Notes: generated from the letters alone by a model not told the origin. Numbered from the stretch's first letter, positions 16,654 through 29,914 are shown. The stretch is DNA of 35,133 nucleotides from Verrucomicrobiota bacterium (GCA_030831965.1 JAURJZ010000010.1:1-35133); one strand, 5' to 3'. A program made the numbers and translations.

Positions 16654-17472
16654 TCAGTCGCCGCCGCGGCGGGGCTTGCCCGTCGAGGCGAAGAAGCCGC
16701 GGAGGCGGGCGCCGAGGTAGTCGCGGTTGAGGCGCGCGATGACGTCGAGGGTGATGCCCTTGGGGCAGTGGGCCTGGCACTCGCCGTAGTTGGTGCAGTT
16801 GCCGAAGCCGGCGTCGTCCATCGCCCGGACCATGGCGACCGCGCGGCGGTCGGCCTCGGGCGCGCCCTGGGGCAGGAGGTTGAGGTGGGTGACCTTGGCG
16901 CCGACGAAGAGCATGGCGGAGCCGTTCTTGCAGGAGGCGACGCAGGCGCCGCAGCCGATGCACTCGGCGGCGTCCATCGCCGCGTCGGCCACGGGCTTGG
17001 GGACGGGGAGGGTGTTGGCCTCGGGGGCGGAGCCGGTGCGGACGCTGATGAAGCCGCCGGCCTGGATGACCTTGTCGAACCCCGAGCGGTCGACCGCGAG
17101 GTCGCGCAGGACGGGGAAGGCGCGGGCGCGCCAGGGCTCGACCGTGATGGTCTCCCCGTCGCGGAAGTTGCGCATGTGGAGCTGGCAGGTGGTCACGCCG
17201 GGCAGCGGCCCGTGCGGCATGCCGTTGATGGTCATCGAGCACATGCCGCAGATGCCCTCGCGGCAGTCATGGTCGAAGGCGAAGGGCTCCTTGCCCGCGC
17301 GGACGAGCTGCTCGTTGAGCAGGTCCATCATCTCGAGGAAGGAGGCCGAGGTGGGGACGGCGGCGAGGGTGTGCTCCTCGAAGGCGCCGGGCTGGCCGCG
17401 GCGCTGGCGCCAGACGCGGAGGGTGAGTCGGAGGGTGGCGTCGTGGCCGCCGGGGGCGTTTTCCTTAACCAT
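16654..17472 (-). CDS. sdhB: Succinate dehydrogenase / fumarate reductase iron-sulfur subunit
   Basis: A 272-residue protein. It carries electrons from the flavin subunit to the membrane quinone site. The [2Fe-2S] cysteines are at 70, 75, 78 and 96 (CREGICGMC...C), the [4Fe-4S] set at 171, 174, 177 and 181 ([11 protein letters not shown]), and the [3Fe-4S] set at 226, 232 and 236 ([11 protein letters not shown]); all are intact. It is the third gene of sdhC-sdhA-sdhB, 9 bp after sdhA. The order and the single membrane subunit match the type found in Bacteroidota, Chlamydiota and Verrucomicrobiota. Whether it mainly oxidises succinate or reduces fumarate cannot be told, but the cytochrome oxidase genes nearby favour succinate oxidation. 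Confidence 0.97.
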   Translation of the reverse strand: MVKENAPGGHDATLRLTLRVWRQRRGQPGAFEEHTLAAVPTSASFLEMMDLLNEQLVRAGKEPFAFDHDCREGICGMCSMTINGMPHGPLPGVTTCQLHMRNFRDGETITVEPWRARAFPVLRDLAVDRSGFDKVIQAGGFISVRTGSAPEANTLPVPKPVADAAMDAAECIGCGACVASCKNGSAMLFVGAKVTHLNLLPQGAPEADRRAVAMVRAMDDAGFGNCTNYGECQAHCPKGITLDVIARLNRDYLGARLRGFFASTGKPRRGGD

Positions 17473-17481
17473 GGCGAAGGG

Positions 17482-19410
<1,929 letters not shown>

Positions 19411-19414
19411 GGGG

Positions 19415-20104
19415 TCACTTCGCGAGGGCGGGGAACGGGGGGATGCCGACGAGGACGGCGAGGGGAATGGAGGCGAAGCCGAGGAAGATCACCCAGCCGT
19501 AGGCGGCGGCGGCGAGGTCGAGCGGGCCGCGCCAGCGCTCGTTGCGCAGGCCGAGGGTCTGGAACATGCTGCTCACGCCGTGGCTGAGGTGGAGGCAGAG
19601 GAGGGCCATGGCGACGATGTAGAACGCGGAGACGAGGGGATCGGCGAAGCCGAGGCGAATCATGTCATGCACCCGGCCGGCGTCGCCCGCGGCGGCGACC
19701 TCGGGGTTCACCGCGCGGAAGGTGAAGTGGAGAAGGTGGAAGGCGATGAAGCCGAGGATGACGACGCCGGTGTGCGGCATGGCGCGGGAGGCGAGGGAGG
19801 CCCGGCGGGTGGCGGCGACCTCGGGACCGCCGGCCCGGGCGGCGCGATTCTCGGCGGCGAGGGAGATGCCGACCCAGATGTGGATGGCCACGGCGACCAG
19901 CAGGGTGACGCGGGCCGCCCACAGGAGGGGGCCGAGGTCGTGAAGCCACTTGGCGTAGGCATCAAGGGCCTCCGGGCCCCTGAAGAAGAGGAGGTTGCCC
20001 GACATGTGGCCGAGGACGAAGCCGACCAGGACGAGGCCGGTCAGGGCCATGAGGGCTTTCCTGGCGACGGACGAGAGACCGCGGGTGAGGGGGGCGCAGG
20101 GCAT
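19415..20104 (-). CDS. sdhC: Succinate dehydrogenase cytochrome b558-type membrane subunit
   Basis: A 229-residue protein with five hydrophobic segments, the di-haem single-subunit anchor of class B succinate:quinone reductases. Candidate haem histidines are His33 ([14 protein letters not shown]), one in [13 protein letters not shown], those in [13 protein letters not shown] and those in [18 protein letters not shown]. No sdhD is needed in this type. It is the first gene of the operon; the leader before ATG has no Shine-Dalgarno sequence (TTTAGCCCCGTCCC). The promoter must lie in the 240-bp spacer shared with pyrG. Confidence 0.95.
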   Translation of the reverse strand: MPCAPLTRGLSSVARKALMALTGLVLVGFVLGHMSGNLLFFRGPEALDAYAKWLHDLGPLLWAARVTLLVAVAIHIWVGISLAAENRAARAGGPEVAATRRASLASRAMPHTGVVILGFIAFHLLHFTFRAVNPEVAAAGDAGRVHDMIRLGFADPLVSAFYIVAMALLCLHLSHGVSSMFQTLGLRNERWRGPLDLAAAAYGWVIFLGFASIPLAVLVGIPPFPALAK

Positions 20105-20175
20105 GGGACGGGGCTAAAGCCTAGGAAACGGGGCTTGCGGGGATTGCCCACCCAAGGCTGGAAGCGGCTTCGAGG

Positions 20176-20198
20176 TATTAGGGGGGCGGCGGCGGGGG
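20176..20198 (+). promoter_or_regulatory. Possible pyrG -10 element and G-rich transcript start
   Basis: TATTAG (20176-20181) is the best -10-like hexamer in the spacer on the plus strand. It runs directly into GGGGGG-C-GG-C-GG-C-GGGGGG, so a transcript starting here would begin with G-runs. No good -35 is seen at the right distance. The assignment is tentative. Confidence 0.25.
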
Positions 20199-20212
20199 GT
20201 TAGGGGAAGTGA

Positions 20213-21946
<1,734 letters not shown>

Positions 21947-21950
21947 GGAA

Positions 21951-21966
21951 GGGGGACAAATCCCCC
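21951..21966 (+). repeat. Hairpin after pyrG
   Basis: GGGGGA-CAAA-TCCCCC, a perfect 6-bp stem starting 5 bases after the pyrG stop. No T-run follows, so at best it is a weak or Rho-assisted end. Confidence 0.4.
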
Positions 21967-21986
21967 GCGGCGCGGCGCTAGGGGTT

Positions 21987-22025
21987 GCAAGCGCCCCCCC
22001 GCCGGGATTGGCTGGCAAGCGCCCC
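21987..22025 (+). repeat. Direct repeat upstream of moxR
   Basis: GCAAGCGCCCC occurs at 21987-21997 and again at 22015-22025, start to start 28 bp apart. The second copy ends 6 bases before the moxR ATG. It could be a tandem binding site or a chance duplication. Confidence 0.4.
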
Positions 22026-22031
22026 TTCCCC

Positions 22032-22991
<960 letters not shown>

Positions 22992-23005
22992 CCCGCCGCC
23001 GGCGC

Positions 23006-23911
23006 TTGGAAACCCCGGCCACCAGCCCGCAGGAGATCCTCCGCCGCGCCCGGCGGGTGGAGCTGGTCGCCTCGCGCCTGGTGAGCGACGCGATGGTCGG
23101 CGCCTACCTCTCGCGGTTCAAGGGCCGCGGGACCGACTTCGAGGAGCTGCGCGAGTACGTGCCGGGCGACGACGTGCGGACGCTCGACTGGAACGTGACG
23201 GCGCGGACGGGCAAGCCCTTCGTCCGGCTGCACCGCGAGGAGCGCGAGCTGAGCCTCGTGCTCGCGGTCGACATCTCCGGCTCGTCGCGCTTCGGCTCGG
23301 GCGAGCTCTCGACCCGGGAGCGCGCGGCGGAGGTCGCCGCCATCCTCGCCCTCTCCGCCCTCAAGGCGGGCGACAAGGTCGGCCTCCTGCTCTTCAGCGA
23401 CCGGGCGGAGCACTGGGTGCCGCCGCGCAAGGGGAGGCGGCACGCCCTGCGGGTCATCCGCGACATCCTCGAGCGCCCCGCGGCCTCGGCCCGGACGGCC
23501 TTCGCGGCCCCGCTCCGCCGGCTCGCCCGCGCCGCGCGCCGGCGGGCGGCGGTCTTCGTGCTCTCCGACTTCCATCCCGGGCCCGAGGGCGCCGAGGCGA
23601 TGGTGGCCGCGCTCGGGCAGCTGAACGCGCGCCACGACGTGGCCTGCGTGCACCTGCTGGACTCGCGCACCCGGGCCCTGCCCGACGCGGGCCTCCTCGC
23701 GCTCGAGGACGCGGAGACGGGCGAGATCGCCGAGGTCGACACCGGCTCGGCCTCGGTCCGCGCCGCCTACGCCGCCCGCGCCGCCCGGCGGCTGGCCGAG
23801 ACGGAGACGGCGCTGGCCCGCGCGTCGGTCGACACCCTCCGCCTCGAGGAGACCGCGCGCCCGGCGCCCGCCCTCGCCCGCTTCTTCGAGCGCCGGCGCC
23901 GACGCCGATGA
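23006..23911 (+). CDS. DUF58 / VWA-like protein of the Bat operon
   Basis: A 301-residue protein. The family block VPGDDVRTLDWNVTAR is at 52-67, preceded by GAYLSRFKGRGTDFEELREY. The VWA metal-site-like DISGS is at 89-93 within VLAVDISGSSRFG. There is no membrane segment. The start is TTG at 23006, because the conserved N-terminal EILRRARRVELVASRLV lies upstream of the first ATG. DUF58 proteins are regular partners of MoxR ATPases; the exact role is unknown. It starts 14 bp after moxR, and its stop overlaps the next start (ATGA). Confidence 0.93.
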   Translation: METPATSPQEILRRARRVELVASRLVSDAMVGAYLSRFKGRGTDFEELREYVPGDDVRTLDWNVTARTGKPFVRLHREERELSLVLAVDISGSSRFGSGELSTRERAAEVAAILALSALKAGDKVGLLLFSDRAEHWVPPRKGRRHALRVIRDILERPAASARTAFAAPLRRLARAARRRAAVFVLSDFHPGPEGAEAMVAALGQLNARHDVACVHLLDSRTRALPDAGLLALEDAETGEIAEVDTGSASVRAAYAARAARRLAETETALARASVDTLRLEETARPAPALARFFERRRRRR

Positions 23912-24414
23912 GCGAGCCCGCCGACACCGCCGCCGTCCTGCTCGGCCCCCGGCCCGAGGTGCCGCCGCCCTGGCTGGAGGCGCACGGCGCGGCGCTGGCC
24001 GCGGGGCTCGGCCTGGCCCTCTGCCTGGGCTGGGTCGCGCTCCGGATCGCCCGGCGCCGAGCCCGCCCGGCCGACCCCGCCGAGGTCTTCCGTCGGGCGC
24101 ACGCCGCCGCGACGGCGGCCCCGGACGCCGCCCTCAAGGCCGGGCTGGCGGCCGGCGCGCTCCGCGCCTACCTCGCCGCGGTCTGCGCCGAGGCCCCGGC
24201 CGGCCTGAGCACGCAGCAGCTGGCGGCTGGCTGCGAGCGCTCCGCCCTGCTCGCCACCGCCGCCGACCCGACGCTGCGGGCCCTGCGGGCCGCGGACGCG
24301 GCCAAGTTCGGCGGCCGCGAGGTGGACGGCGACGAGGTCGCGGCGCTGTGCGCCGAGGCCTTCGCGCGCGTCGAGCTCGCCCGCCGGGCGCTGTGGAGGG
24401 AGGCGCTGCGATGA
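23908..24414 (+). CDS. Small single-span membrane protein of the Bat operon (DUF4381-like position)
   Basis: A 168-residue protein. There is one transmembrane segment near residues 28-46 (AALAAGLGLALCLGWVALRIA) followed by a basic patch RRRARP, so the helical C-terminal domain is probably cytoplasmic. The C-terminal part (LSTQQLAAGCERSALL...AAKFGGREVDGDEVAALCAEAFARVE) is like the DUF4381/BatX-type proteins that sit between DUF58 and BatA in other Bat operons. The assignment rests on position and layout more than on motifs. It overlaps both neighbours by four bases (ATGA). Confidence 0.7.
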   Translation: MSEPADTAAVLLGPRPEVPPPWLEAHGAALAAGLGLALCLGWVALRIARRRARPADPAEVFRRAHAAATAAPDAALKAGLAAGALRAYLAAVCAEAPAGLSTQQLAAGCERSALLATAADPTLRALRAADAAKFGGREVDGDEVAALCAEAFARVELARRALWREALR

Positions 24415-25460
24415 GCCCCGCCGCGGCCGGCCTCGAGCTCGCCCACCCGGAGGCGCTGCTCCTGCTCGCCCTGCTTCCGCTCTGGGCCTGGCTGCGCGGG
24501 CGCGCGGGCCGGGCCGGGGCCCTGCTCTTCCCCGACGCCTCCCTGTTGCGCGACATCGGCCGCCCGGTGCGCGAGGCGGCCGGGCGGCTCAGGCTGTTCG
24601 CGCGCCTGCTCGCCGCGGCGTGCTGCGTCGTGGCCCTGGCCGGGCCGCGCACGGCCAACCGCGAGGTGGAACGGGAGTCGGAGGGCGTCGACATCCTGCT
24701 CGTCATCGACCTCTCGTGGTCGATGCTGGCCATGGACATGGGCGGGAAGGACGACGAGACGACGCGCTGGTCGGCGACGCGCCAGGTCATCCAGGACTTC
24801 CTCAGGTCGCGCCCCGACGACCGGGTCGGCGCGGTGGTCTTCTCGGGCAAGCCCTACCTGCTCAGCCCGCTCACCATCAACAAGGAGTGGGTGGAGAAGG
24901 GCGTCGGGCGGATGCACATCGGCATCATCAAGGAGACGGGCACGGCGATCGGCGACGCCATGGCGATGGCGGTGGACCGGATGAAGGCGCTGCCCCGGTC
25001 GGCCTCCAAGGTGATCGTGCTGCTGACCGACGGCGACGACAACCAGAGCCGGGCGGTCCTGCCCATCCCCTCCGCCGAGCTGGCCGCGGCCCTCGGCATC
25101 CGCGTGCACACCATCGGGCTCGGCAAGGATGAGCCGACGATGCTGCCGCAGTTCAACCCGGCCACGGGCGAGATCATCCGGGACCCGCTCGGCCGGCCCG
25201 TCCCGATGCAGACCATCAACCCGGCCAACTACGACATCCTGCGGACGATGGCCAAGGTGGGCGGCGGCCAGTTCTTCCGGGCCCTCGACCGCGAGCAGCT
25301 GCGGCGCGTCTACGCCGAGATCGACCGGCTGGAGCGGACCGAGGTGCGCATCCGCGAGTCGGTGACCTACGACGACCACCGGGCGCTCTGGATCGCCGCG
25401 GCCCTCCTCCTCCTCCTGGGCGAGCTCGCCCTGCGCGCGGCTCGGCCGCGCTCGCCCTGA
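24411..25460 (+). CDS. batA: BatA-type VWA-domain membrane protein
   Basis: A 349-residue protein. Membrane segments lie near 15-29, 62-77 and 325-340. The von Willebrand A domain lies between them, with an intact MIDAS DLSWS (100-104), a conserved threonine region (KETGTAIGDAMAMAV) and VLLTDGDDNQ. Bat proteins were named for Bacteroides aerotolerance and are thought to form an inner-membrane complex facing the periplasm, energised with MoxR. The start at 24411 overlaps the previous stop (ATGA); the frame is open upstream, but that would overlap the previous gene by 60 more bases. Confidence 0.93.
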   Translation: MSPAAAGLELAHPEALLLLALLPLWAWLRGRAGRAGALLFPDASLLRDIGRPVREAAGRLRLFARLLAAACCVVALAGPRTANREVERESEGVDILLVIDLSWSMLAMDMGGKDDETTRWSATRQVIQDFLRSRPDDRVGAVVFSGKPYLLSPLTINKEWVEKGVGRMHIGIIKETGTAIGDAMAMAVDRMKALPRSASKVIVLLTDGDDNQSRAVLPIPSAELAAALGIRVHTIGLGKDEPTMLPQFNPATGEIIRDPLGRPVPMQTINPANYDILRTMAKVGGGQFFRALDREQLRRVYAEIDRLERTEVRIRESVTYDDHRALWIAAALLLLLGELALRAARPRSP

Positions 25461-25463
25461 GCC

Positions 25464-26480
25464 ATGGACCTCGCCGACCCCCACCTGCTCCGCCCCTGGG
25501 TCCTCGGCGCCGTCGCCGCGGCCGCCGGCGGACTGGCCTGGGCGCACCTTCGCCAGGCCGCGGTCCGCGCGAGGCGGCTGTCCGGCCTGCTCGCCCCGCG
25601 CGCGATCAGGCGGGGCCTGTCGGGCCTCTCCGTCGCGCGCCGCAACGCCAAGGCCGGGCTCGGCCTGGCCGCGCTGCTGCTGCTCGGCGCCGCGGCCGCG
25701 GGACCGCGCTGGGGCGCGGAGGCGGCGCCGCAGACCGCCGCGGCGGAGGACGTGGTCTTCGTGCTGGACACCTCGCGCTCGATGCTGGTCAAGGACCTGC
25801 GGCCCTCGCGGCTGGAGCGGGCCAAGGCCGCCATCGCCGCGTTCGTGCAGCGCAAGGGCACCGGCAGCGTGGGGCTGGTGGCCTTCTCGGGCCAGGCCTT
25901 CCTGCAGTGCCCGCTGACGCGCGACTACGACGCCTTCTTCCGCGCGCTGGGCGAGACGGACACCCGCGCCATCCCCGTGCCGGGAACGGACATCGCGCGG
26001 GCGCTCGAGGAGGCCGAGGGCGCCTTCGCGGCCAACCGGAACCGCAAGCTCGTGCTGCTGCTGACCGACGGCGAGGACCTCGAGGCGGGCGGCGTCGAGA
26101 TGGCGCGCCAGCTCGCCCGCAAGGGCCTGGTGGTGCACACCGTGGGGGTCGGCACGGAGTCGGGCGGACCCATCACGGTGGTCGGGCCGGACGGCCTGCC
26201 GGACAGCCTGCGCGACGGGGAGGGCAACCTGGTGACGAGCCGGCTGGACGAGGAGACGCTGACCAAGGTGGCCGAGGCCACCCGGGGGCGGCATGTGCGG
26301 CTCGGGCAGGCCGGCGAGGGCCTGGAGGCCCTGCGGCTGGCCATCCAGGCGGGGACCGACGCCCCGGGCGGGGGCCGCCGCGGCATCCCCCGCGAGAGCC
26401 TGTTTGTGTCCCTCGCGCTCCTCCTCATGGTGGTGGAGTCGCTCCTCGCCGACCGCCGTCGACCGGCAACCCCGCCATGA
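25464..26480 (+). CDS. batB: BatB-type VWA-domain membrane protein
   Basis: A 338-residue protein. Hydrophobic segments lie near 12-27 and 63-80, with a last one at about 310-327. The VWA domain has MIDAS DTSRS (102-106), PGTDIARALEEA and VLLLTDGEDLEAGG. It is the second VWA subunit of the Bat complex, homologous to BatA but distinct. It starts 3 bp after batA and overlaps the batC-like start (ATGA). Confidence 0.93.
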   Translation: MDLADPHLLRPWVLGAVAAAAGGLAWAHLRQAAVRARRLSGLLAPRAIRRGLSGLSVARRNAKAGLGLAALLLLGAAAAGPRWGAEAAPQTAAAEDVVFVLDTSRSMLVKDLRPSRLERAKAAIAAFVQRKGTGSVGLVAFSGQAFLQCPLTRDYDAFFRALGETDTRAIPVPGTDIARALEEAEGAFAANRNRKLVLLLTDGEDLEAGGVEMARQLARKGLVVHTVGVGTESGGPITVVGPDGLPDSLRDGEGNLVTSRLDEETLTKVAEATRGRHVRLGQAGEGLEALRLAIQAGTDAPGGGRRGIPRESLFVSLALLLMVVESLLADRRRPATPP

Positions 26481-27433
26481 ACCCGCGCCGCGCCCTCGCC
26501 CTCCTCGCCGCCCCCCTGGCGGCGCTCGCCGCCGACGGGCCCGAGCCGGCGTTCGACGAGCTCGACCCGCGCGAGCTGCACAACCTCGGCACGCGCCGCC
26601 TCGCGGCGGGCGACCTCGCGGGATCGGAGGAGGCCCTGCGGGCCGCCTTGGGGCGCAACCGCGACGCGCTCCGCCCCGGCTCGCTGCACAACCTCGGCCA
26701 CGTCCGGTTCGGCAAGGGCCGCGCGTCGCTCGGCGGGCGCACGGAGGGCGACCCCGCCGAGCTGTCCCTCGCCCGCTCCTACATCGAGGCGGCCGACGCC
26801 GACATCTCGGACATGACGGACATGATCGAGCACCTCGACCGGATGAAGGCCGAGGGCAGGAAGCCCGACTACGTGCCGGCGGTCGCGGCCCTCTCCTCGG
26901 GCATCGACACGCACCGCACGATGCGGAAGGAATCCATCCCGGCCGCCGAGCAGGCGTCGGCCAAGCGCGCCGGCGTGGCCGCCGCCTGGCTGAGGTCGGT
27001 CGGCGACTTCCGCGGCGCCCATGAGCTCGACGCGGCCGACGACGAGGCCCGCGCCAACGCCGACAAGGTGGAGGAGCGGCTCCGGCTGCTTCGCCGGGAG
27101 AACGAGCGGCTGCGGGAGATTCTCGCCGAGATGGCGCGCAAGCACAGGGAACTGCGCGAGGTCATCCTCGAGCTGATGAAGCGCATCCCGCCGGAGGAGC
27201 GCCCCGCCAGCGGCGAGGGCGAGGAGGACGACGAGTTCGGCGATCCCCGCGAGCCCCGGCTCGCCTCCGGCCCGGGCGAGGCCAAGCCCGGGGAGGAGGG
27301 GAGGATGAGCGAGCAGGAGGCGCGCAGCCAGCTCGAGTCCCTCCAGGACCAGTTCGGGCGACGCATGCCCGCGGCCGGCCAAGGCCAGCCCGGGCGCGGG
27401 CGGCCCGCGGAGCGGAAAGGCAGGGATTACTGA
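26477..27433 (+). CDS. BatC-like exported protein with TPR start and long coiled coil
   Basis: A 318-residue protein. Signal peptide at 1-19. Residues 30-75 look like two tetratricopeptide repeats (ELHNLGTRRLAAGDLAGSEEALRAAL and LHNLGHVRFGKG). Residues about 85-190 are helical without recognisable repeats. Residues 195-240 form a strongly predicted coiled coil (KVEERLRLLRRENERLRE and on). The tail is acidic then Pro/Gly/Arg-rich and disordered. Position between batB and batD marks it as the BatC equivalent, but the coiled coil and tail are more than a plain TPR protein would have. The ATG overlaps the batB stop. Confidence 0.75.
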   Translation: MNPRRALALLAAPLAALAADGPEPAFDELDPRELHNLGTRRLAAGDLAGSEEALRAALGRNRDALRPGSLHNLGHVRFGKGRASLGGRTEGDPAELSLARSYIEAADADISDMTDMIEHLDRMKAEGRKPDYVPAVAALSSGIDTHRTMRKESIPAAEQASAKRAGVAAAWLRSVGDFRGAHELDAADDEARANADKVEERLRLLRRENERLREILAEMARKHRELREVILELMKRIPPEERPASGEGEEDDEFGDPREPRLASGPGEAKPGEEGRMSEQEARSQLESLQDQFGRRMPAAGQGQPGRGRPAERKGRDY

Positions 27434-27434
27434 G

Positions 27435-29126
27435 ATGCCCGCCCGGATCGCCCTGCTTCTCCTGGCCGCGCTCGCCCCGCTGGCCGCGCAGGACAGCGTG
27501 CGCCACCGGATGATCCCGGAGGAGCCGGCGCCCGGGCAGCCCTTCCGCCTCGAGCTCTCGGTGACCTCGCCCGAGGACGACCCGCTCGGGCCGGCCATCC
27601 GGGTCGGCGCGGAGCTGCCGCTGATGGACGACATCCCGATGCGCTTCAGCGGGCAGCGGATGGGCTCCTTCGGCGGCGGGGGGACGTCGACGCTGATGGT
27701 CAGCGCGGTGGCGCCGGGGACCCCGGGCGACCACCGCATCCCGGCGTTCGCCATCTCGTTCGCGACGCGCAAGGTCCCCATTCCGGCCATCGCCTTCCGC
27801 GTGCGGGAAGCCCTGCCCGGGGAGAACCTGGGCCTGGCGCGCGCCCAGCTGGAGCTCCCCGACCGACCGCTTTACCTGGGGGAGACCGTGGCGGGACGGA
27901 TCCGGTTCACGCACGGCGAGAAGGAGCGGGTGGCGGGCGTCTTCGGCATCGAGGCGCGCGGCGAGGGCGTGAGTTTCCGCAGCGGGATCTCCCGGATGGA
28001 CGGCGCGGACGGCGAGATGGTGGCGGAGTTCGAGCTGACGCCCATCCGCGCGGGGGAGGTCGACCTCCGCATCAGCGGCATCTCGCTCGCCGACCCGCGG
28101 TCGGGCCGGCTGGCGGCGGAGATGCGGGACCGCCCCTTCGTGTTCTCGCGGAAGGTGCGGGTGTCGCGCGTGCCCGAGGCGGGACGGCCGGCCGACTGGG
28201 GCGGGGCGGTCGGCAGCTACGTGGCGGCGTCGCTCACGGTCTCGAACGCCAGCCCGATGATCGGCGAGACCATCCGCATGACGGCGACCCTGGCGGGCGA
28301 GGGCAATGTCGACCGCATTCTCCCCCCGGAGGTCCCCCATGGCGACGCCTGGGATGTGCTGCCGACCCGCGAGCGACGCCCGTTCCGCGCGCCCGGGGAG
28401 CGGGCCTTCACCTACAACCTGACCCCCCGGCTGCCCGGGGCGCTCAGGACACCCCCCGTGCGCCTGAGCTTCTTCGATCCCGAGACCCGGTCCTACCGCC
28501 GGTTGGAATTCACGCCGGTCGAGGTGCAGGTGAGCGGGCAGGCGCCGCGGCAGGTCGACCTGGTCACGGTCGATCCGGCGGCTCCCGCGACCGAGATCGC
28601 GGCGGCGCCGACCCCGCCCAGCAAGCTGGCCGACCCTGAGCCGACCGCGGGAAGCGCGCGGGAGAGGGTCGCGCCGCTGGCGTCGAGCCGAGGCCTGGCG
28701 GGCGCGAATCTCGCCGGGTTGCTGGCGCTGGGGGCGGGGCTCGCCGTGGCGGCGCGCCGCGAGTGGGTGGCCCGCAACCCGGGACGCGTGGCGCGGGCCC
28801 GGGCCCGGCGCGAGGTCGCCCGCGCCCTTTCCCGGCTGCGGCGCGCCGAGCGCGCGGCGGACGCCGAGACCCACGCGCGCGCGGCCGTCGGGGGCCTGAG
28901 GGCGGGCGCGGCCCCCTTGCTCGCGGGGCAGGCCGAGGCCCTCACCGCGGAGGATGTCCTCCGCGCGGCCGGATGGACCGAGGCCGCCCGGGCCGAGGCG
29001 GTGCGCTCGGCCTTCCGCTGCGCCGATGGCTCGCGTTTCGGCGGGCGGGCCGCCCCCGGCACCCTGATTCACCACGCCGCCCTGGCGCAGGGGCTGGCCG
29101 AGCTTCGCCGACGCCTGTGCGACTGA
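27435..29126 (+). CDS. batD: BatD-like exported membrane-anchored protein
   Basis: A 563-residue protein. Signal peptide at 1-18 (IALLLLAALAPLAAQ). The long extracytoplasmic region, about 20-410, is built of beta-sandwich repeats (LYLGETVAGRIRFT, VSNASPMIGETIRMTATLAGEGNVD). There is one transmembrane segment near 421-440 and an Arg/Ala-rich cytoplasmic helical tail. This is the BatD layout (oxygen-tolerance protein family): large periplasmic domain with a C-terminal anchor. It starts 1 bp after the preceding stop and overlaps batE by 10 bp. Confidence 0.88.
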   Translation: MPARIALLLLAALAPLAAQDSVRHRMIPEEPAPGQPFRLELSVTSPEDDPLGPAIRVGAELPLMDDIPMRFSGQRMGSFGGGGTSTLMVSAVAPGTPGDHRIPAFAISFATRKVPIPAIAFRVREALPGENLGLARAQLELPDRPLYLGETVAGRIRFTHGEKERVAGVFGIEARGEGVSFRSGISRMDGADGEMVAEFELTPIRAGEVDLRISGISLADPRSGRLAAEMRDRPFVFSRKVRVSRVPEAGRPADWGGAVGSYVAASLTVSNASPMIGETIRMTATLAGEGNVDRILPPEVPHGDAWDVLPTRERRPFRAPGERAFTYNLTPRLPGALRTPPVRLSFFDPETRSYRRLEFTPVEVQVSGQAPRQVDLVTVDPAAPATEIAAAPTPPSKLADPEPTAGSARERVAPLASSRGLAGANLAGLLALGAGLAVAARREWVARNPGRVARARARREVARALSRLRRAERAADAETHARAAVGGLRAGAAPLLAGQAEALTAEDVLRAAGWTEAARAEAVRSAFRCADGSRFGGRAAPGTLIHHAALAQGLAELRRRLCD

Positions 29127-29866
29127 TCCTGCTGATCGCCCTGGCGCTCGCCGCCGAGTCGGCCGCGGAAGGGCGGCACGAGGCCGCCCGCAAGGCCTAC
29201 CTGGACGGCGACTCCGCGGGCGCGCTGACCCTCTGGGGCGAGCTCGCGGCGGAGGAGGGCGTGTCGGCGGAGCTGCTCGCCGCGGCGGGCAACGCCGAGT
29301 GGCGGCTCGGGCGCAAGGGGCGGGCGATGGTCTGCTGGGAGCGCGCGCTGCTGCTCGACCCGGGCAATGCCGTGGCGAAGGCCGGGTTGCGCCACGCGAG
29401 TTCGGTCGGCGGGGTCGAGCGCCCCTCCGAGCGCTGGCATGAATCCTACGCGGGCTGGCTCGAGTCCGACACCTGGACGCTGGCCGCGCTGGCCTCGGCG
29501 TGGACGGTCCTGCTCGCCTGGGCGTGGCCGAGGCTGAGGGGCCGGCGGATGGGCGACGCGCACCACCGGGCGGCCCTGGTCGGCGCGACGCTGCTGGCCC
29601 TGTCGGGCCCGGGGCTGTGGGGCTCGTGGTCGGCGCACCGCCGGGCGGTGAACCGCATCCCCGACGAGCCGCTGAAGCTGACCCCGACGCAGCTGGGCGA
29701 GCCGGTGGCGACGGTTGGGGAGGGCGACGTGGTGCGCACGGGACGACGGCTGAACGGGCATGTGCTGGTGAGCCTGGCGGGCGGGCAGGCGGGCTGGCTG
29801 CGCGAGGCGGCGGCGGAGCCGGTGGCGGCCGAGGGATTGCCGCGGCCGCTGGACGGCGCGCCCTGA
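29117..29866 (+). CDS. batE: BatE-like TPR and SH3-like membrane protein
   Basis: A 249-residue protein starting at GTG 29117, which lies inside the end of batD and gives a signal peptide (RLILLIALALAAESA). TPR-like helices follow (AARKAYLDGDSAGALTLWGELA, AGNAEWRLGRKGRAMVCWERALLLDPGN). Two hydrophobic segments lie near 117-132 and 150-168. The C-terminal piece (PVATVGEGDVVRTGRRLNGHVLVSLAGGQAGWLREA) resembles a bacterial SH3 domain, as is known for BatE. The reading frame is open far upstream in the batD coding region, but that part is only a shadow. It is the last gene of the Bat operon. Confidence 0.83.
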   Translation: MRLILLIALALAAESAAEGRHEAARKAYLDGDSAGALTLWGELAAEEGVSAELLAAAGNAEWRLGRKGRAMVCWERALLLDPGNAVAKAGLRHASSVGGVERPSERWHESYAGWLESDTWTLAALASAWTVLLAWAWPRLRGRRMGDAHHRAALVGATLLALSGPGLWGSWSAHRRAVNRIPDEPLKLTPTQLGEPVATVGEGDVVRTGRRLNGHVLVSLAGGQAGWLREAAAEPVAAEGLPRPLDGAP

Positions 29867-29901
29867 GCGAGGTTTGTCCTCGCCCCGGCCGAGAGGTCGG
29901 G
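29867..29901 (+). repeat. Two adjacent hairpins at the end of the Bat operon
   Basis: GCGAGG-TTTGT-CCTCGC (29867-29883 overall, 6-bp stem) is followed at once by a 7-bp stem, CCCGGCC / GGTCGGG, with a GAGA tetraloop of the GNRA type (29884-29901, one G-T pair). No T-run follows. They may mark the end of the bat transcript or form the leader of the next gene, which starts 14 bases further on. Confidence 0.45.
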
Positions 29902-29914
29902 CATTCCTAGGCGC

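Noticed and set aside
24168-26294. A 708-codon open frame on the minus strand opposite batA and batB
   Set aside because: His/Arg/Gly/Ala/Asp-rich shadow; the VWA proteins on the plus strand are clear.
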